Positions 50,415 to 58,654 of a stretch of 64,000 bases of DNA are shown here, piece after piece. Every line of letters starts with the position of its first letter. The stretch's first letter is position 1. The position numbers were made by a program, and so were the translations under genes. This DNA comes from Actinomycetospora chiangmaiensis DSM 45062 (lineage in GTDB: Bacteria > Actinomycetota > Actinomycetes > Mycobacteriales > Pseudonocardiaceae). The notes under the pieces are model-generated. The model was not told the origin of the DNA. It was given only the letters and a program-made list of their open reading frames with translations, and did no database searches. The DNA lies in contig NZ_KB903247.1 of NCBI RefSeq assembly GCF_000379625.1, positions 186,001 through 250,000 of the forward strand. Reading direction: 5' to 3'.

Positions 50415-50822
50415 TCAGGCCGCGAGCCGCCGGGCGATCACCGGCACGACGATGGCCGCCGCGACGAGGTGGGTGACCATGAGCAGCAGCTTCGTGGCCG
50501 TCGCGGCGTCGACGAGGACGTCGGGGACCAGCGACAGCGCGGTGAGGACGATCGTCGTCCGGACGAACGCGGTGCGCGGGCGGCGGGCGGCGCGGGACAG
50601 GACCAGGGCGATCACGAGGCCGATCACCGAGAAGAGCGCGGTCAGCGTGGCGAAGCCGGGGATCGGGACGGGGTTGCCGGCGAGGTCGAGGCTGATCCCG
50701 ACGGCGTTCCCGGCGGCGGCGACGGTCGAGGTCGCGACCGAGGCGACCGCGGTGGCGGCGAGCCCGCCGAGGACCAGCGAGCCGGTGCGGGTGGTGGCGG
50801 CGGGAGCAGTGAGGACGGACAT
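50415..50822 (-). CDS. DUF6069-like four-helix membrane protein
   Basis: 135-residue membrane protein with about four helices (GLAATAVASVATSTVAAAGN, LTALFSVIGLVIALVLS, TTIVLTALSLVPDVLVD, LLMVTHLVAAAIVVPVI) and an extracytoplasmic NAVGISLDLAGNPVPIPGF loop, the usual DUF6069 layout. The ATG at 50822 has GGAGG 5 nt upstream. Function unknown. Confidence 0.75.
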   Translation of the reverse strand: MSVLTAPAATTRTGSLVLGGLAATAVASVATSTVAAAGNAVGISLDLAGNPVPIPGFATLTALFSVIGLVIALVLSRAARRPRTAFVRTTIVLTALSLVPDVLVDAATATKLLLMVTHLVAAAIVVPVIARRLAA

Positions 50823-50918
50823 GGTGGCCTCCGAGGGCTGGTGACCGGCCTCGTGCCGGTCTCTCACCCCGGCGTCGAACGGGTTCGCCGTCCTTCGACA
50901 CCGTCCTCGAGAATTTTC

Positions 50919-51191
50919 TTAGGCGCTCCGCGACTCCTCGACCTGCGGCGACGGCCGGCACGCGGCGACGAGCTCGTCGAGCGGCAGCGACAGCTCCGCG
51001 GCGAGCGCCGCGACGGTGAAGAACGCCGGCGTGGGCACGCGGCCCGACTCGATCTTCCGCAGCGTCTCGACCGGCATCCCGACGGCGGCCGCCACCTCGG
51101 TCATCGACCGCGGCCCCCGCGCGGCGCGCAGCACCTCGCCGAGGCGGGTCCCACGCTCACGTTCGTCCGGGGTCAGCGGCAGGCGCACCAT
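50919..51191 (-). CDS. XRE-family helix-turn-helix protein
   Basis: 90-residue Cro/C1-type regulator; the HTH is SMTEVAAAVGMPVETLRKIE then SGRVPTPAFFTVAALAAEL. It starts at ATG 51191, divergent from a methionine aminopeptidase with a perfect 14-bp palindrome between, so it probably controls that gene and itself. Confidence 0.85.
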   Translation of the reverse strand: MVRLPLTPDERERGTRLGEVLRAARGPRSMTEVAAAVGMPVETLRKIESGRVPTPAFFTVAALAAELSLPLDELVAACRPSPQVEESRSA

Positions 51192-51209
51192 GACCGTGAT
51201 ACTAATACC

Positions 51210-51223
51210 GGGATAGTTATCCC
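51210..51223. promoter_or_regulatory. Operator between XRE gene and map
   Basis: GGGATAGTTATCCC, a perfect 14-bp palindrome in the 49-bp divergent gap and the most AT-rich spot there. A likely XRE-protein site overlapping a promoter. Confidence 0.6.
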
Positions 51224-51240
51224 TGCCGTCGGAGCGAGCC

Positions 51241-52011
51241 ATGATCGAGATCAAGAACCGTCACGAGATCGAGCTGATGCGCGAGGCCGGCCGGATCACC
51301 GCGCAGGCGCTGGTGGCGGCGAAGGACGCGGCGCGCGTCGGCGTGACGCCGAAGGAGCTCGACGACGTCGCGGCCGAGGTCATCGCGGGGGCGGGGGCCG
51401 AGCCGCTCTTCCTCAACTACCGCCCGAGCTCGGCGTCGACACCCTTCCCCGCCGTCACGTGCATCAGCGTCAACGACGCGATCGTCCACGGAATCCCGAG
51501 CACCGAGCCGCTGCGGCCCGGCGACCTCGTCAGCATCGACTGCGGCGCCCGCCTGCGCGGGTGGAGCGGGGACGCGGCGATCAGCTTCATCGTCGGCGAC
51601 GACCCCGACGTCGGCGACCAGCACCTCATCGACGTCACGACGGCGGCGCTCCAGGCCGGGATCGACGCCGCGCAGCCCGGCAACAAGATCGGCGACATCG
51701 CGCACGCCATCGGCACCGTCGCCCGCGCCGCCGGGTACGGGCTGATGGAGGGCCACGGTGGACACGGGATCGGCCGCGAGATGCACGAGGCGCCGCACGT
51801 GCCCAACGAGGGCCGGCCGAACCGGGGCTACCGGCTGCGTCCCGGGCTGGTCCTCGCGATCGAGCCGATGCTCATCGCCGGCGGCACCGACGAATACCGC
51901 GAGGACGACGACGGCTGGACGCTCCGCACCGTCGACCACACCCGCGCGGCGCACGTCGAGCACACCGTCGCGATCACGGCGGACGGACCGCAGGTGCTCA
52001 CGCAGGTCTGA
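51241..52011 (+). CDS. map: Type I methionine aminopeptidase
   Basis: 256-residue metalloprotease removing the initiator methionine. Metal ligands are seen in SIDCGA (Asp), SGDAAISF (Asp), GHGGHGIG (His), IEPML (Glu) and HVEHTVAI (Glu). The HGIPS substrate histidine is present. It starts at ATG 51241 with GGAGCG upstream. Most actinobacteria have two map genes; this one, paired with an XRE regulator and lacking the N-terminal zinc-ribbon extension, may be the non-housekeeping copy (inference). Confidence 0.9.
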   Translation: MIEIKNRHEIELMREAGRITAQALVAAKDAARVGVTPKELDDVAAEVIAGAGAEPLFLNYRPSSASTPFPAVTCISVNDAIVHGIPSTEPLRPGDLVSIDCGARLRGWSGDAAISFIVGDDPDVGDQHLIDVTTAALQAGIDAAQPGNKIGDIAHAIGTVARAAGYGLMEGHGGHGIGREMHEAPHVPNEGRPNRGYRLRPGLVLAIEPMLIAGGTDEYREDDDGWTLRTVDHTRAAHVEHTVAITADGPQVLTQV

Positions 52012-52701
52012 TCAGGCCGCGTCGTGGAAGATCACCCCGAGCACGTGACGTGACCCGCTGTGCACCGTCGACACCCCGTGGCGCATCTGCACCCGGTGGT
52101 GGCCTCGCGCGCCGCGGCGGGGGCGGTGGTGGACGGGGAACACGACCGCGTCGCCCTGACGCGGTCGGACGACGGTCGCGCGTGACTGCTGCCGCGGCCG
52201 CTGCTCGACGAACACGCTCTCGCCGCCGGTGAAGTCAACGTCCGGCTCGCTGAGCATCACCAGGACCTGCAGCGGGAAGACGAGCTCGCCGTAGAGGTCC
52301 TGGTGCAGGCAGTTGTAGCCGGTCGGCCCGTACCGCAGCAGCAGCGGCGTCGGCTTCGTCTGGCCGGCCGCCGCGCACCGGGCGCGGTACTCGGCGTGCG
52401 TCGCCGGATACCCGGGCTCGCCGAGCACCTCCGCCCACCGGTTCGCGACGGCGGCCAGGCGGGGGTAGAGGCCGGTGCGCAGCCCGACGACGACGTCCGG
52501 CAGCGGGTCCGCGAAGTACCGGTACCGGCCCTCGCCGAACGCGTGCCGGGCCATGACGACGGTGGACCGGAAGCGCGCGTCGTCGTCGAACATCGCCGCC
52601 AGCTCCTGGCAGGTCCCGGCGTCGAGGAGCCCGGGCAGGTGGGCGAACCCGGCGTCGTCGAGGGCGGAGCCGAGCGGATCGTCGAGAAGTTCCAGGGTCA
52701 C
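52012..52701 (-). CDS. 2OG-Fe(II) oxygenase (prolyl-4-hydroxylase-like)
   Basis: 229-residue double-stranded beta-helix dioxygenase. Iron ligands are His/Asp in HQDLYGELVFPLQVL (about 143-157) and the distal His, with the 2-oxoglutarate Arg in GVSTVHSGSRHVLGVIFHDA at the C-terminus. The start GTG 52701 has only a weak ribosome site. Its stop is directly adjacent to the map stop (convergent). Substrate unknown; similar proteins repair or modify protein or nucleic acid. Confidence 0.8.
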   Translation of the reverse strand: MTLELLDDPLGSALDDAGFAHLPGLLDAGTCQELAAMFDDDARFRSTVVMARHAFGEGRYRYFADPLPDVVVGLRTGLYPRLAAVANRWAEVLGEPGYPATHAEYRARCAAAGQTKPTPLLLRYGPTGYNCLHQDLYGELVFPLQVLVMLSEPDVDFTGGESVFVEQRPRQQSRATVVRPRQGDAVVFPVHHRPRRGARGHHRVQMRHGVSTVHSGSRHVLGVIFHDAA

Positions 52702-52752
52702 GGAGCGGAGAACCCCGCGCCGCCGGACGGCGTTGCAGCGGCGGCTGAGCCG

Positions 52753-52768
52753 ACCCGTCGTCGGGAAG
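52753..52768 (-). repeat. Recurrent 16-mer, perfect copy before a methyltransferase gene
   Basis: ACCCGTCGTCGGGAAG (reverse complement of the motif) 9 bp before the ATG at 52778. Its GGGAAG could act as the ribosome-binding site. Confidence 0.75.
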
Positions 52769-52777
52769 TCCCGGGGT

Positions 52778-53554
52778 ATGGTGGACCTGCAGCAGGAGCA
52801 GCGGACGATGCTCTGGACGCTGACCATGCACGCTCACGACGCCGCGTCGGAGCGCCCGATCCTGGGCGACCGGTACGCCGCCGACCTGCTTGCCCGCGTC
52901 GACGACCCGCCCGACCTCGGGCTCAGCCTCGGCGGCAACACCCCGCTGATCTGTGCGCGGGCGAAGCTGATCGACGACATCGCGCGCGGCTGGCTGGCCC
53001 GGCACGACGAGGCGGTGGTGCTGCACCTGGGCTGCGGGCTGGACAGTCGGGTGCTCCGGCTCGACCCGGGGCCGGGCGTGCGGTGGTTCGACGTCGACCA
53101 GGAGCCGGTGATCGAGCTCCGGCGCCGGCTCTACGACGATTCCCGGACGGCGACCGTCGGCGACGTGACCGACCCGTCGTCCTACCGGCAGTTCCCCGCC
53201 GACCTCCCGCGTCTCGTCATCGCCGAGGGCCTGCTGATGTACCTGGACCCGGCGGGCGTGCGGACGGTCGTCGACCGCGCGCTGACGCCGGGGAGCACGC
53301 TCGTGGCGGACTCGGTCGCACCGTGGGTCCCGTGGGTGGCGGGCCTGCAGCCGGCGATGCGGGCGGCCGACACGGGGTTCCGGTCGTCGACCGCCGACCT
53401 CGCCCGGGTCGCCCCGCGGCTCGTCGACGAGCTCTCCCTCGTCGACGCCACCGCGACGCGGACCGACGGCCTGACCTCGACGTTCGTCCGGCTCTTCGCC
53501 CTTGTGCCCCCAGCGCGCAACGCTATGGTCCTACAAACGTACGAAAGGCCTTGA
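52778..53554 (+). CDS. Leucine-carboxymethyltransferase-family SAM methyltransferase
   Basis: 258-residue class I methyltransferase of the LCM/PPM1 group. GGNTPLICARAKLIDDIARG (about 48-67) and HLGCGLDSRVLRLDPG (about 84-99) are its cofactor region, followed by IAEGLLMYLDPAGV. Bacterial members O-methylate small molecules, often polyketides. The ATG at 52778 follows a recurrent 16-mer. Confidence 0.83.
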   Translation: MVDLQQEQRTMLWTLTMHAHDAASERPILGDRYAADLLARVDDPPDLGLSLGGNTPLICARAKLIDDIARGWLARHDEAVVLHLGCGLDSRVLRLDPGPGVRWFDVDQEPVIELRRRLYDDSRTATVGDVTDPSSYRQFPADLPRLVIAEGLLMYLDPAGVRTVVDRALTPGSTLVADSVAPWVPWVAGLQPAMRAADTGFRSSTADLARVAPRLVDELSLVDATATRTDGLTSTFVRLFALVPPARNAMVLQTYERP

Positions 53555-53559
53555 CCGCT

Positions 53560-53578
53560 CACTTGTTTTTTGCAAGTG
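53560..53578. promoter_or_regulatory. Inverted repeat upstream of VOC/HxlR genes
   Basis: CACTTG-N7-CAAGTG around a T6 tract, 38 bp before the VOC gene. It could be the HxlR operator or a terminator for the methyltransferase gene, whose stop is 6 bp upstream. Confidence 0.5.
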
Positions 53579-53615
53579 TCATCGCTGTCAGCAGCAGCGA
53601 TGCAGGGAGAGCCCG

Positions 53616-54053
53616 ATGACCGCGATGTTCGTGAACCTGCCCGTGACCGACCTCGACCGCGCCAAGGCGTTCTACGAGGCCCTCGGGTTCCGCATCAACC
53701 CGGCGTTCACCGACCACAACGCCGCGTGCGTCGTCGTGGAGGAGGACCACAACTTCTTCATGCTGCTGCTCCGCGACTTCTTCCAGACCTTCACCGACCG
53801 CCCCATCGGCGACCCGTCGAAGGACGTCTCCGTCGCCACCGCGCTGTTCCTCGAGAGCCGCGAGGCCGTGGACGCGACCGTCGCGGCGGGCCTCGGGAGC
53901 GGGGGACGCGAGGACCGTCCGGCGTCGGACTACGGCTTCATGTACCAGCGCCAGCTCACCGACCCCGACGGCAACCTGCTCGAGTTCGGCTGGATGGACC
54001 CGAAGGCCGCCGCGCAGGGCCCCGAGGCGTTCATGGCGGACCAGCAGGCCTGA
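53616..54053 (+). CDS. VOC-superfamily (glyoxalase/bleomycin-resistance-like) protein
   Basis: 145-residue protein with a beta-alpha-beta3 fold: VNLPVTDLDRAKAFYEALGF at the start and QRQLTDPDGNLLEFGWMDP near the end, with an acidic metal ligand in NLLEFG. It is the iron/zinc VOC form of unknown substrate, close to YaeR/PhnB-like proteins. ATG 53616 with GGGAGA upstream; it overlaps the HxlR start (TGATG), so the HxlR regulator probably controls it. Confidence 0.85.
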   Translation: MTAMFVNLPVTDLDRAKAFYEALGFRINPAFTDHNAACVVVEEDHNFFMLLLRDFFQTFTDRPIGDPSKDVSVATALFLESREAVDATVAAGLGSGGREDRPASDYGFMYQRQLTDPDGNLLEFGWMDPKAAAQGPEAFMADQQA

Positions 54054-54691
54054 TGGCGCCCCGGGAGTACGGGCAGTACGACGGGGTCACGCGCGCGATC
54101 GAGCTCGTCGGGGAGCGCTGGGCGCTGCTCATCGTGCGTGACCTGCTCGTCGGGCCCCGTCGCAACGGCGAGCTCGCCGCCGGCCTCCCGCGCATTCCGA
54201 GCAACATCCTCGCCGCCCGGCTGAAGGAACTGCAGGCGGCCGGGATCATCCGCCGCGTCCCGCGCTCGCGCGTGATCATCTACGAGCTGACGGACTACGG
54301 CCGCGAGCTCGAACCGATCGTGCTCGCCCTCTCGGCGTGGGGGTTCAAGGCGCTGGGCGACCCGCGCGAGGAGCAGGTCATCACCCCCGACTCCATGACG
54401 ATGGCCCTGCGCTCCGCCTTCCGCGCGCAGGTGGCGGCGTCGCTGCCGGCCACCGCCTACGCCGCGCGGCTCGGTCCGGCCGAGCTGCTGATCCGGGTGG
54501 ACGGGCCGTCGTTGGAGGTGGCGCGTGGGGACGGTCCGGCCGACCTCGCCTTCGCGGCCGGCCCGGACATCCGCCGGATCCTCTCCGGGGAGCTCGCGCC
54601 CGGCCGCGCGATCGCCACCGGCGTCGTCGAGGTGATCCGTGGTCCGGAGGTGCTCCTGGACCGCTTCGCGGACACGTTCCACCTCGCGTAG
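54053..54691 (+). CDS. HxlR-family winged-helix regulator with C-terminal SCP2-like domain
   Basis: 212-residue regulator. The HxlR winged helix (about 5-105) has ELVGERWALLIVRDLLVGPR then RIPSNILAARLKELQAAGII. The C-terminal part (about 120-212) has a sterol-carrier-like pattern (LLIRVDGPSLEVARGDGPAD). Coupled to the VOC gene. Confidence 0.87.
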   Translation: MAPREYGQYDGVTRAIELVGERWALLIVRDLLVGPRRNGELAAGLPRIPSNILAARLKELQAAGIIRRVPRSRVIIYELTDYGRELEPIVLALSAWGFKALGDPREEQVITPDSMTMALRSAFRAQVAASLPATAYAARLGPAELLIRVDGPSLEVARGDGPADLAFAAGPDIRRILSGELAPGRAIATGVVEVIRGPEVLLDRFADTFHLA

Positions 54692-54694
54692 CGC

Positions 54695-54710
54695 CTTCCC
54701 GACGACGGGT
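54695..54710 (+). repeat. Recurrent 16-mer, perfect copy between convergent genes
   Basis: CTTCCCGACGACGGGT starting 4 bp after the HxlR stop and ending 10 bp before the stop of the GAP-family gene. Confidence 0.75.
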
Positions 54711-54719
54711 CGGTGCCGG

Positions 54720-55361
54720 TCACGCGGTCACCAGGTGCACGGTGCCCGCGACGATCAGGTAGACGCCGAAGGCGCCGGCGGCGAGCACGACGATCGTGCG
54801 GCCGTGGCGGCCGAGCCAGGCGTTGACGGCCGTGACCGCCCGGATCGTGGTCTCGGGCCAGATGGCGTGGGCAACGACCGGGATCTCCACGACGAGCATG
54901 TAGATCGCGGCCACGAGCAGCACGCTCAGGATCGTGACGAGCACGGCCGCGTGGGCCTTGGCGATCGCGTGCAGGGCGGCGAGGTAGAGGGGCGAGGGGG
55001 AGTACATGACCAGCCCGACGGCGAGGAGGCCGAGGAGGTCGAGTTCCTTGCGCTCCGTGGCGGCCTTCGGCCCGCGCGGTGGTCGGAACCAGACGTAGAT
55101 GGCGGCCCCGACCAGCAGGACACCGATCGCGAGGTCGACCCACGCCGGCACCGTGCGGTGGTGCGGGTCGCGCTCGACCCCGGTCCCCTGGAGGATGAAG
55201 ACGACCGCGAAGCCGACGCCGAGGGTGGCGATCACGGCCCCGGCCAGGAAGATGAGGGCCCGCTTCCAGGGCTGGGGGTTGACCAGCAGGAACGCGACGA
55301 ACAGCAGCGCCGGGGGATAGAGGGCGGCCCCGAAGGCGGCCGGGACGGCTTCGCTCAGCAC
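54720..55361 (-). CDS. GAP/Sap-family six-helix membrane protein
   Basis: 213-residue polytopic protein like the actinobacterial GAP family (PF11139; includes Sap, linked to sulfolipid and glycopeptidolipid export in mycobacteria). It has AALYPPALLFVAFLLVNPQP at the start and YSPSPLYLAALHAIAK in mid-protein. Start GTG 55361. A lipid or glycolipid export link here is inference. Confidence 0.72.
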   Translation of the reverse strand: MLSEAVPAAFGAALYPPALLFVAFLLVNPQPWKRALIFLAGAVIATLGVGFAVVFILQGTGVERDPHHRTVPAWVDLAIGVLLVGAAIYVWFRPPRGPKAATERKELDLLGLLAVGLVMYSPSPLYLAALHAIAKAHAAVLVTILSVLLVAAIYMLVVEIPVVAHAIWPETTIRAVTAVNAWLGRHGRTIVVLAAGAFGVYLIVAGTVHLVTA

Positions 55362-55375
55362 GGGGTCGTCCGGGC

Positions 55376-55672
55376 TCAGGACACCGGCACCCCGGCGTCC
55401 CGGGACGACGTCCGCTGCGCGGGGATCGGGGTCGGCGTCGGGTTGCGCCAGGCACTGAGGCCCGCCGCCTGCGCGGTCCGCGCCGCCCCGTACGCGTGCA
55501 GCGCGAGCTGGGCGGGCGTCATCTCCGTCCGCTGCTGCCAGCGGCGGGCCGCCCCGACGGCCGCGGCGCCGCCGAGGGCGAGGCCGAGCGTGGCGAGCAT
55601 GCTGCCGACGCCGGTGAGCACGGCGCCACTGATCAGCAGGCGGGTGTTGACGAGCTGCGACGGCTGGGACAC
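55376..55672 (-). CDS. Hypothetical protein with a single membrane helix
   Basis: 98-residue protein: residues 12-40 (LISGAVLTGVGSMLATLGLA) are a membrane helix, followed by a basic WQQR and a Thr/Pro tail. The GTG at 55672 has GGGAGG 6 nt upstream. It precedes the GAP-family gene on the same strand with a 14-bp gap. No family recognised. Confidence 0.6.
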   Translation of the reverse strand: MSQPSQLVNTRLLISGAVLTGVGSMLATLGLALGGAAAVGAARRWQQRTEMTPAQLALHAYGAARTAQAAGLSAWRNPTPTPIPAQRTSSRDAGVPVS

Positions 55673-55770
55673 GAGGACCTCCCGGGGTTGCGAGTCCTCA
55701 CCGTCGGAAATTGCCCGCCACCCACACATCACCCGCAACAGGTGACCCACGGGCGACGGGCGCCCGTCGC

Positions 55771-56388
55771 TCAGCCGGTGAACTCGGCGACCCCGAGGGC
55801 GAAGTTGCCGTGGCCCACGCCGTGCCCGGCCAGGCCGACCGCGACGAGACCCATCCCCTCCAACCAGGTCGCCATCCGGAGCCCGCCGACGTCGAGCGGG
55901 CGGAGCCCGATGCTCTCGACGAACGCCGCGACGCCCGCCTTGGCCTCGGTGCTGTCGCCGGCGACGAAGACGTCGGGCCGACCGTTCTCCAGGACCCCCG
56001 AGAAGATCGTGTTGAACGCCTTCACTACGGCGGTGTCGGCGGGTGCGACGTCAGCGGCCTGCTGCGCGACGGAGGTCTCGGCGTCGTGAGCCAGCCCGTC
56101 GAAGGTCGCGTTGAAGGGGTTGCTGATGTCGACGACGACCTTGCCGGCGAGGGCGTCGCCGAACTCGGCGACGGTCGGGACGACCGCGGCAGCCAGCAGG
56201 GCGGTGATGACGATGTCGCCGGTCGGGGCCTCGCCCCACTTCCCGGCGGTGGCGCCGAGGCGGGCCGCGAGGTCGTCGGCCTTGGCCTGGTCCCGACCCA
56301 TGACCTCGACCGTGTGCCCGCCCCTGATCGCCAACCCGGCGAGGGTGCGGGCCATGTTCCCGGTGCCGATGACGGTGATGCTGCCCAT
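55771..56388 (-). CDS. NADP(H)/F420-type oxidoreductase (NPR family)
   Basis: 205-residue Rossmann protein with ITVIGTGNMARTLAGLAIRG (NADP motif) at residues 4-23, and VVKAFNTIFSGVL and LDVGGLRMATWLEGMGLVAV. These match the NADPH-dependent F420 reductase-like family, which reduces F420 or similar cofactors. It lies 27 bp downstream of the SDR gene on the same strand, with a LysR regulator divergent from the pair. Confidence 0.8.
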   Translation of the reverse strand: MGSITVIGTGNMARTLAGLAIRGGHTVEVMGRDQAKADDLAARLGATAGKWGEAPTGDIVITALLAAAVVPTVAEFGDALAGKVVVDISNPFNATFDGLAHDAETSVAQQAADVAPADTAVVKAFNTIFSGVLENGRPDVFVAGDSTEAKAGVAAFVESIGLRPLDVGGLRMATWLEGMGLVAVGLAGHGVGHGNFALGVAEFTG

Positions 56389-56415
56389 TGTCTGTCCTTG
56401 TCTCGTGAGTGGTTG

Positions 56416-57150
56416 TCAGATGGCGGTGGTGCCGCCGTCGGCGACGAGTTCCAGCCCGTTGACGTAGCTGGAGTCGTCGGAGGCGAGGAAGAGCGCGATC
56501 GAGGCGATCTCCTCGGGACGGCCCATGGCGCCGCGCGGGATGAGCGATTCGAACGCGGCCTTCGTGGCCTCGTCGAACAGTTCTTCCTGCTTGGGCGTGG
56601 CGACCTGTCCCGGCGTGAGGACGTTGACCCGGATGCGGCGGTCGCGCAGTTCGTTGAGCCAGACGCGGGCCCAGGCCTGCTGCACGGCCTTGCTCCCGGC
56701 GTACAGGCTCCAGCCGGGAAAGGCCCCGAGCGAGGCGTTGGAGCCGGTCATGAGGATCGAGCCGCCGTCGTTGATCAGCGGCAGCGCCTTCTGCACCGTG
56801 AAGAGGGTGCCGCGCGCGTTGAGCCAGAACGTGCGGTGGAACTGCTCTTCGGTGATCTCGCCGAGCAGGCCGGGCTCGCCCATGCCGGCGCTGGCCCACA
56901 GCACGTCAATCGCCCCGTGCTCGCGCTTCACGGTGTCGACCAGGCGGTCCAGGTCGTCGAGGTCGGACGCGTCGCCCGGCACGGCGATGACGTTCCGTCC
57001 GATCTGTTCGACCGCGTCGTCCAGTTCCTTCTTCCGCCGCGCCTGGATGACGACGTGTGCGCCCTCCTGGACGAACAGCTGGGCTCCGGCGAGCGCCATT
57101 CCACTCGATCCGCCCGTGATCACCGCGACCTTGCCGTCGAGCTTTCCCAC
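56416..57150 (-). CDS. Short-chain dehydrogenase/reductase
   Basis: 244-residue classical SDR: TGGSSGMALAGAQLF NADP motif near residue 13, the WASAGMG stretch in place of NNAG, active-site SLYAGSKAVQQAWARV (Y-x3-K), and GRPEEIASIALFLASDDSSY at the end. The GTG at 57150 with GAGGA upstream is preferred over ATG 57186, whose extra residues do not look like the family. Divergent from a LysR gene. Confidence 0.87.
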   Translation of the reverse strand: MGKLDGKVAVITGGSSGMALAGAQLFVQEGAHVVIQARRKKELDDAVEQIGRNVIAVPGDASDLDDLDRLVDTVKREHGAIDVLWASAGMGEPGLLGEITEEQFHRTFWLNARGTLFTVQKALPLINDGGSILMTGSNASLGAFPGWSLYAGSKAVQQAWARVWLNELRDRRIRVNVLTPGQVATPKQEELFDEATKAAFESLIPRGAMGRPEEIASIALFLASDDSSYVNGLELVADGGTTAI

Positions 57151-57237
57151 GGTTCCTCGTTCCCGACAGTTGTGCACTTCGGCCATTTTCGACCCTGCCT
57201 TCGCGGTGAATCGGTGTCCAAGACCCGTTCTGGCGGC

Positions 57238-57260
57238 GGTGATAGCGTCGAGGCATCACC
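57238..57260. promoter_or_regulatory. LysR-type box
   Basis: GGTGAT-N11-ATCACC with the T-N11-A core, 15 bp before the LysR start. A likely LTTR binding site for the divergent SDR and the regulator. Confidence 0.7.
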
Positions 57261-57275
57261 GTGACGGGAGCGGCC

Positions 57276-58151
57276 GTGGACCTGGACCTGCGCAAGCTGC
57301 GGTACTTCGTCGCGGTCGCCGACCGGCTGCACTTCGGCCGCGCGGCCGAGGAGCTGCACATCGCCCAGCCGGCGCTGAGTCGCCAGATCAGCGCTCTGGA
57401 GCACGACCTCGGCGCGTCTTTGTTCGTCCGCGACCGGCACGGCGTGGCGTTGACCGACGCGGGTCGTCAGCTGCGCGAGGACGCGGGCCCGCTGCTGGCG
57501 TCGGCGGCGGCCGTCCGACGTCGGGTGCGCGTCGCGGCCGAGGGCGGCCGGCGGCTGGTCGTCGGCTTCCGCGCCGGCATCCCCGTCATCCCGGCGCAGC
57601 GGGCCTTCGCGGCGCGCCACCCCGACGTCGTCGTCGAGGTGCAGCGGACGGACGGCGACGACCAGGCCGCGATGCTGCTCGACGGCCGGGTCGACGTCGG
57701 GTACCTGCGGCTCCCGGTCGACGAGACCGGCCTCCGCGTCGTGCCGCTCTACGCCGAGCCGTGGGTGGTGGCGCTGCCCGTCTCGCACCGCCTGGCCGGC
57801 AAGGAGGAGATCGCCGAGGCCGACCTGGCCGGGGAGACCGTGGTCTGGCACGGCGACCCGAGCACCCAGCCGACCCGACACCCGCTGTCCGACTCCGGCC
57901 TGCGCGCCCGCGGCGTCGACGAGAAACTCGAGCACGTGGCCGCCGGACGGGGCATCTCGTTCGTGGTCCGCTCGGAGGCCGGCTTCCACTCGCGCCCCGA
58001 CATCAGCTACGTGCCCATCCCCGACCTCGCGCCCGACGAGGTGCTCCTCGCGACGACGGCGTCACGCACCTCGCCGCTGGTCGAGGACTTCGTCGCTGCC
58101 GCCCGGGCGACCGCCGAGATCACCGCGGAGTGCGGAACCGTCGGTCGCTGA
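57276..58151 (+). CDS. LysR-family transcriptional regulator
   Basis: 291-residue LTTR: HTH LRYFVAVADRLHFGRAAEEL then HIAQPALSRQISALEHDLGA, with an effector domain from about 85. GTG 57276 is preferred over 57261 because GGGAGC lies just upstream. By position it controls the SDR and the NPR-like gene. Its promoter shares a 15-bp string with the other LysR promoter of the window. Confidence 0.88.
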   Translation: MDLDLRKLRYFVAVADRLHFGRAAEELHIAQPALSRQISALEHDLGASLFVRDRHGVALTDAGRQLREDAGPLLASAAAVRRRVRVAAEGGRRLVVGFRAGIPVIPAQRAFAARHPDVVVEVQRTDGDDQAAMLLDGRVDVGYLRLPVDETGLRVVPLYAEPWVVALPVSHRLAGKEEIAEADLAGETVVWHGDPSTQPTRHPLSDSGLRARGVDEKLEHVAAGRGISFVVRSEAGFHSRPDISYVPIPDLAPDEVLLATTASRTSPLVEDFVAAARATAEITAECGTVGR

Positions 58152-58258
58152 ACTGTCCATTCAGCGCCGGCAGTCGGCGCAGCGCCTCGGACGAGGCCCA
58201 ACCCGTCACCGGCGTAGCGGTGGTATGACTCCGCCTTTCCGCGGTCCGGACCGGTGCA

Positions 58259-58654
58259 TCACGGTGCGGGTGGCTGCCAGTTCTCCATGCGTCGCAGTTC
58301 GTCGCGGAGTGGCTCAGGGAGCTGGTCGACGACCTCCCGTTCCGGGTCCTCTCGTCGAGGCAGGGCCTCGAGGAAGCCAGTCGCGATGACGGTCCTCATC
58401 GAGTCGCCGCCCGCCGTGAACAGGTCGGCCAGTGCGCCGACAGCACGAGCAGCGTCCGCGGCACCCTCCGCGCCGTGGTGGACAGAGGTTCGGTACCACT
58501 CGCCGACCTCGTCGAGCAGCACCGTGGACAGGACCTCGTCGAACTGCTCGATGTGGTCGTCGACGATCGTCCTGGCCGTGGTCGAGGTTGCGCTCAGCGC
58601 ATCCGCCACCTGTCGTGCGACCGCGGAGTCGATCGGCGGATCATCGTCGCTCAC
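58259..58654 (-). CDS. Putative immunity protein of the ESX toxin at 58651
   Basis: 131-residue acidic helical protein: VADALSATSTTARTIVDDHI near the start and LLDEVGEWYRTSVHHGAEGA in the middle. No family, signal peptide or membrane helix is recognised. Its GTG overlaps the toxin stop (GTGA), the arrangement expected of a cognate cytoplasmic immunity protein. Function is inferred from position only. Confidence 0.6.
   Translation of the reverse strand: MSDDDPPIDSAVARQVADALSATSTTARTIVDDHIEQFDEVLSTVLLDEVGEWYRTSVHHGAEGAADAARAVGALADLFTAGGDSMRTVIATGFLEALPRREDPEREVVDQLPEPLRDELRRMENWQPPAP

Noticed and set aside
50469-52232. 587-codon plus-strand ORF across DUF6069, XRE and map
   Set aside because: Repetitive Arg/Gly-rich shadow crossing three real genes.
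53560-53578. Firm terminator call for the CACTTG/CAAGTG repeat
   Set aside because: The short 6-bp stem and the T-tract inside the loop rather than after it make termination uncertain; it may be an operator instead.
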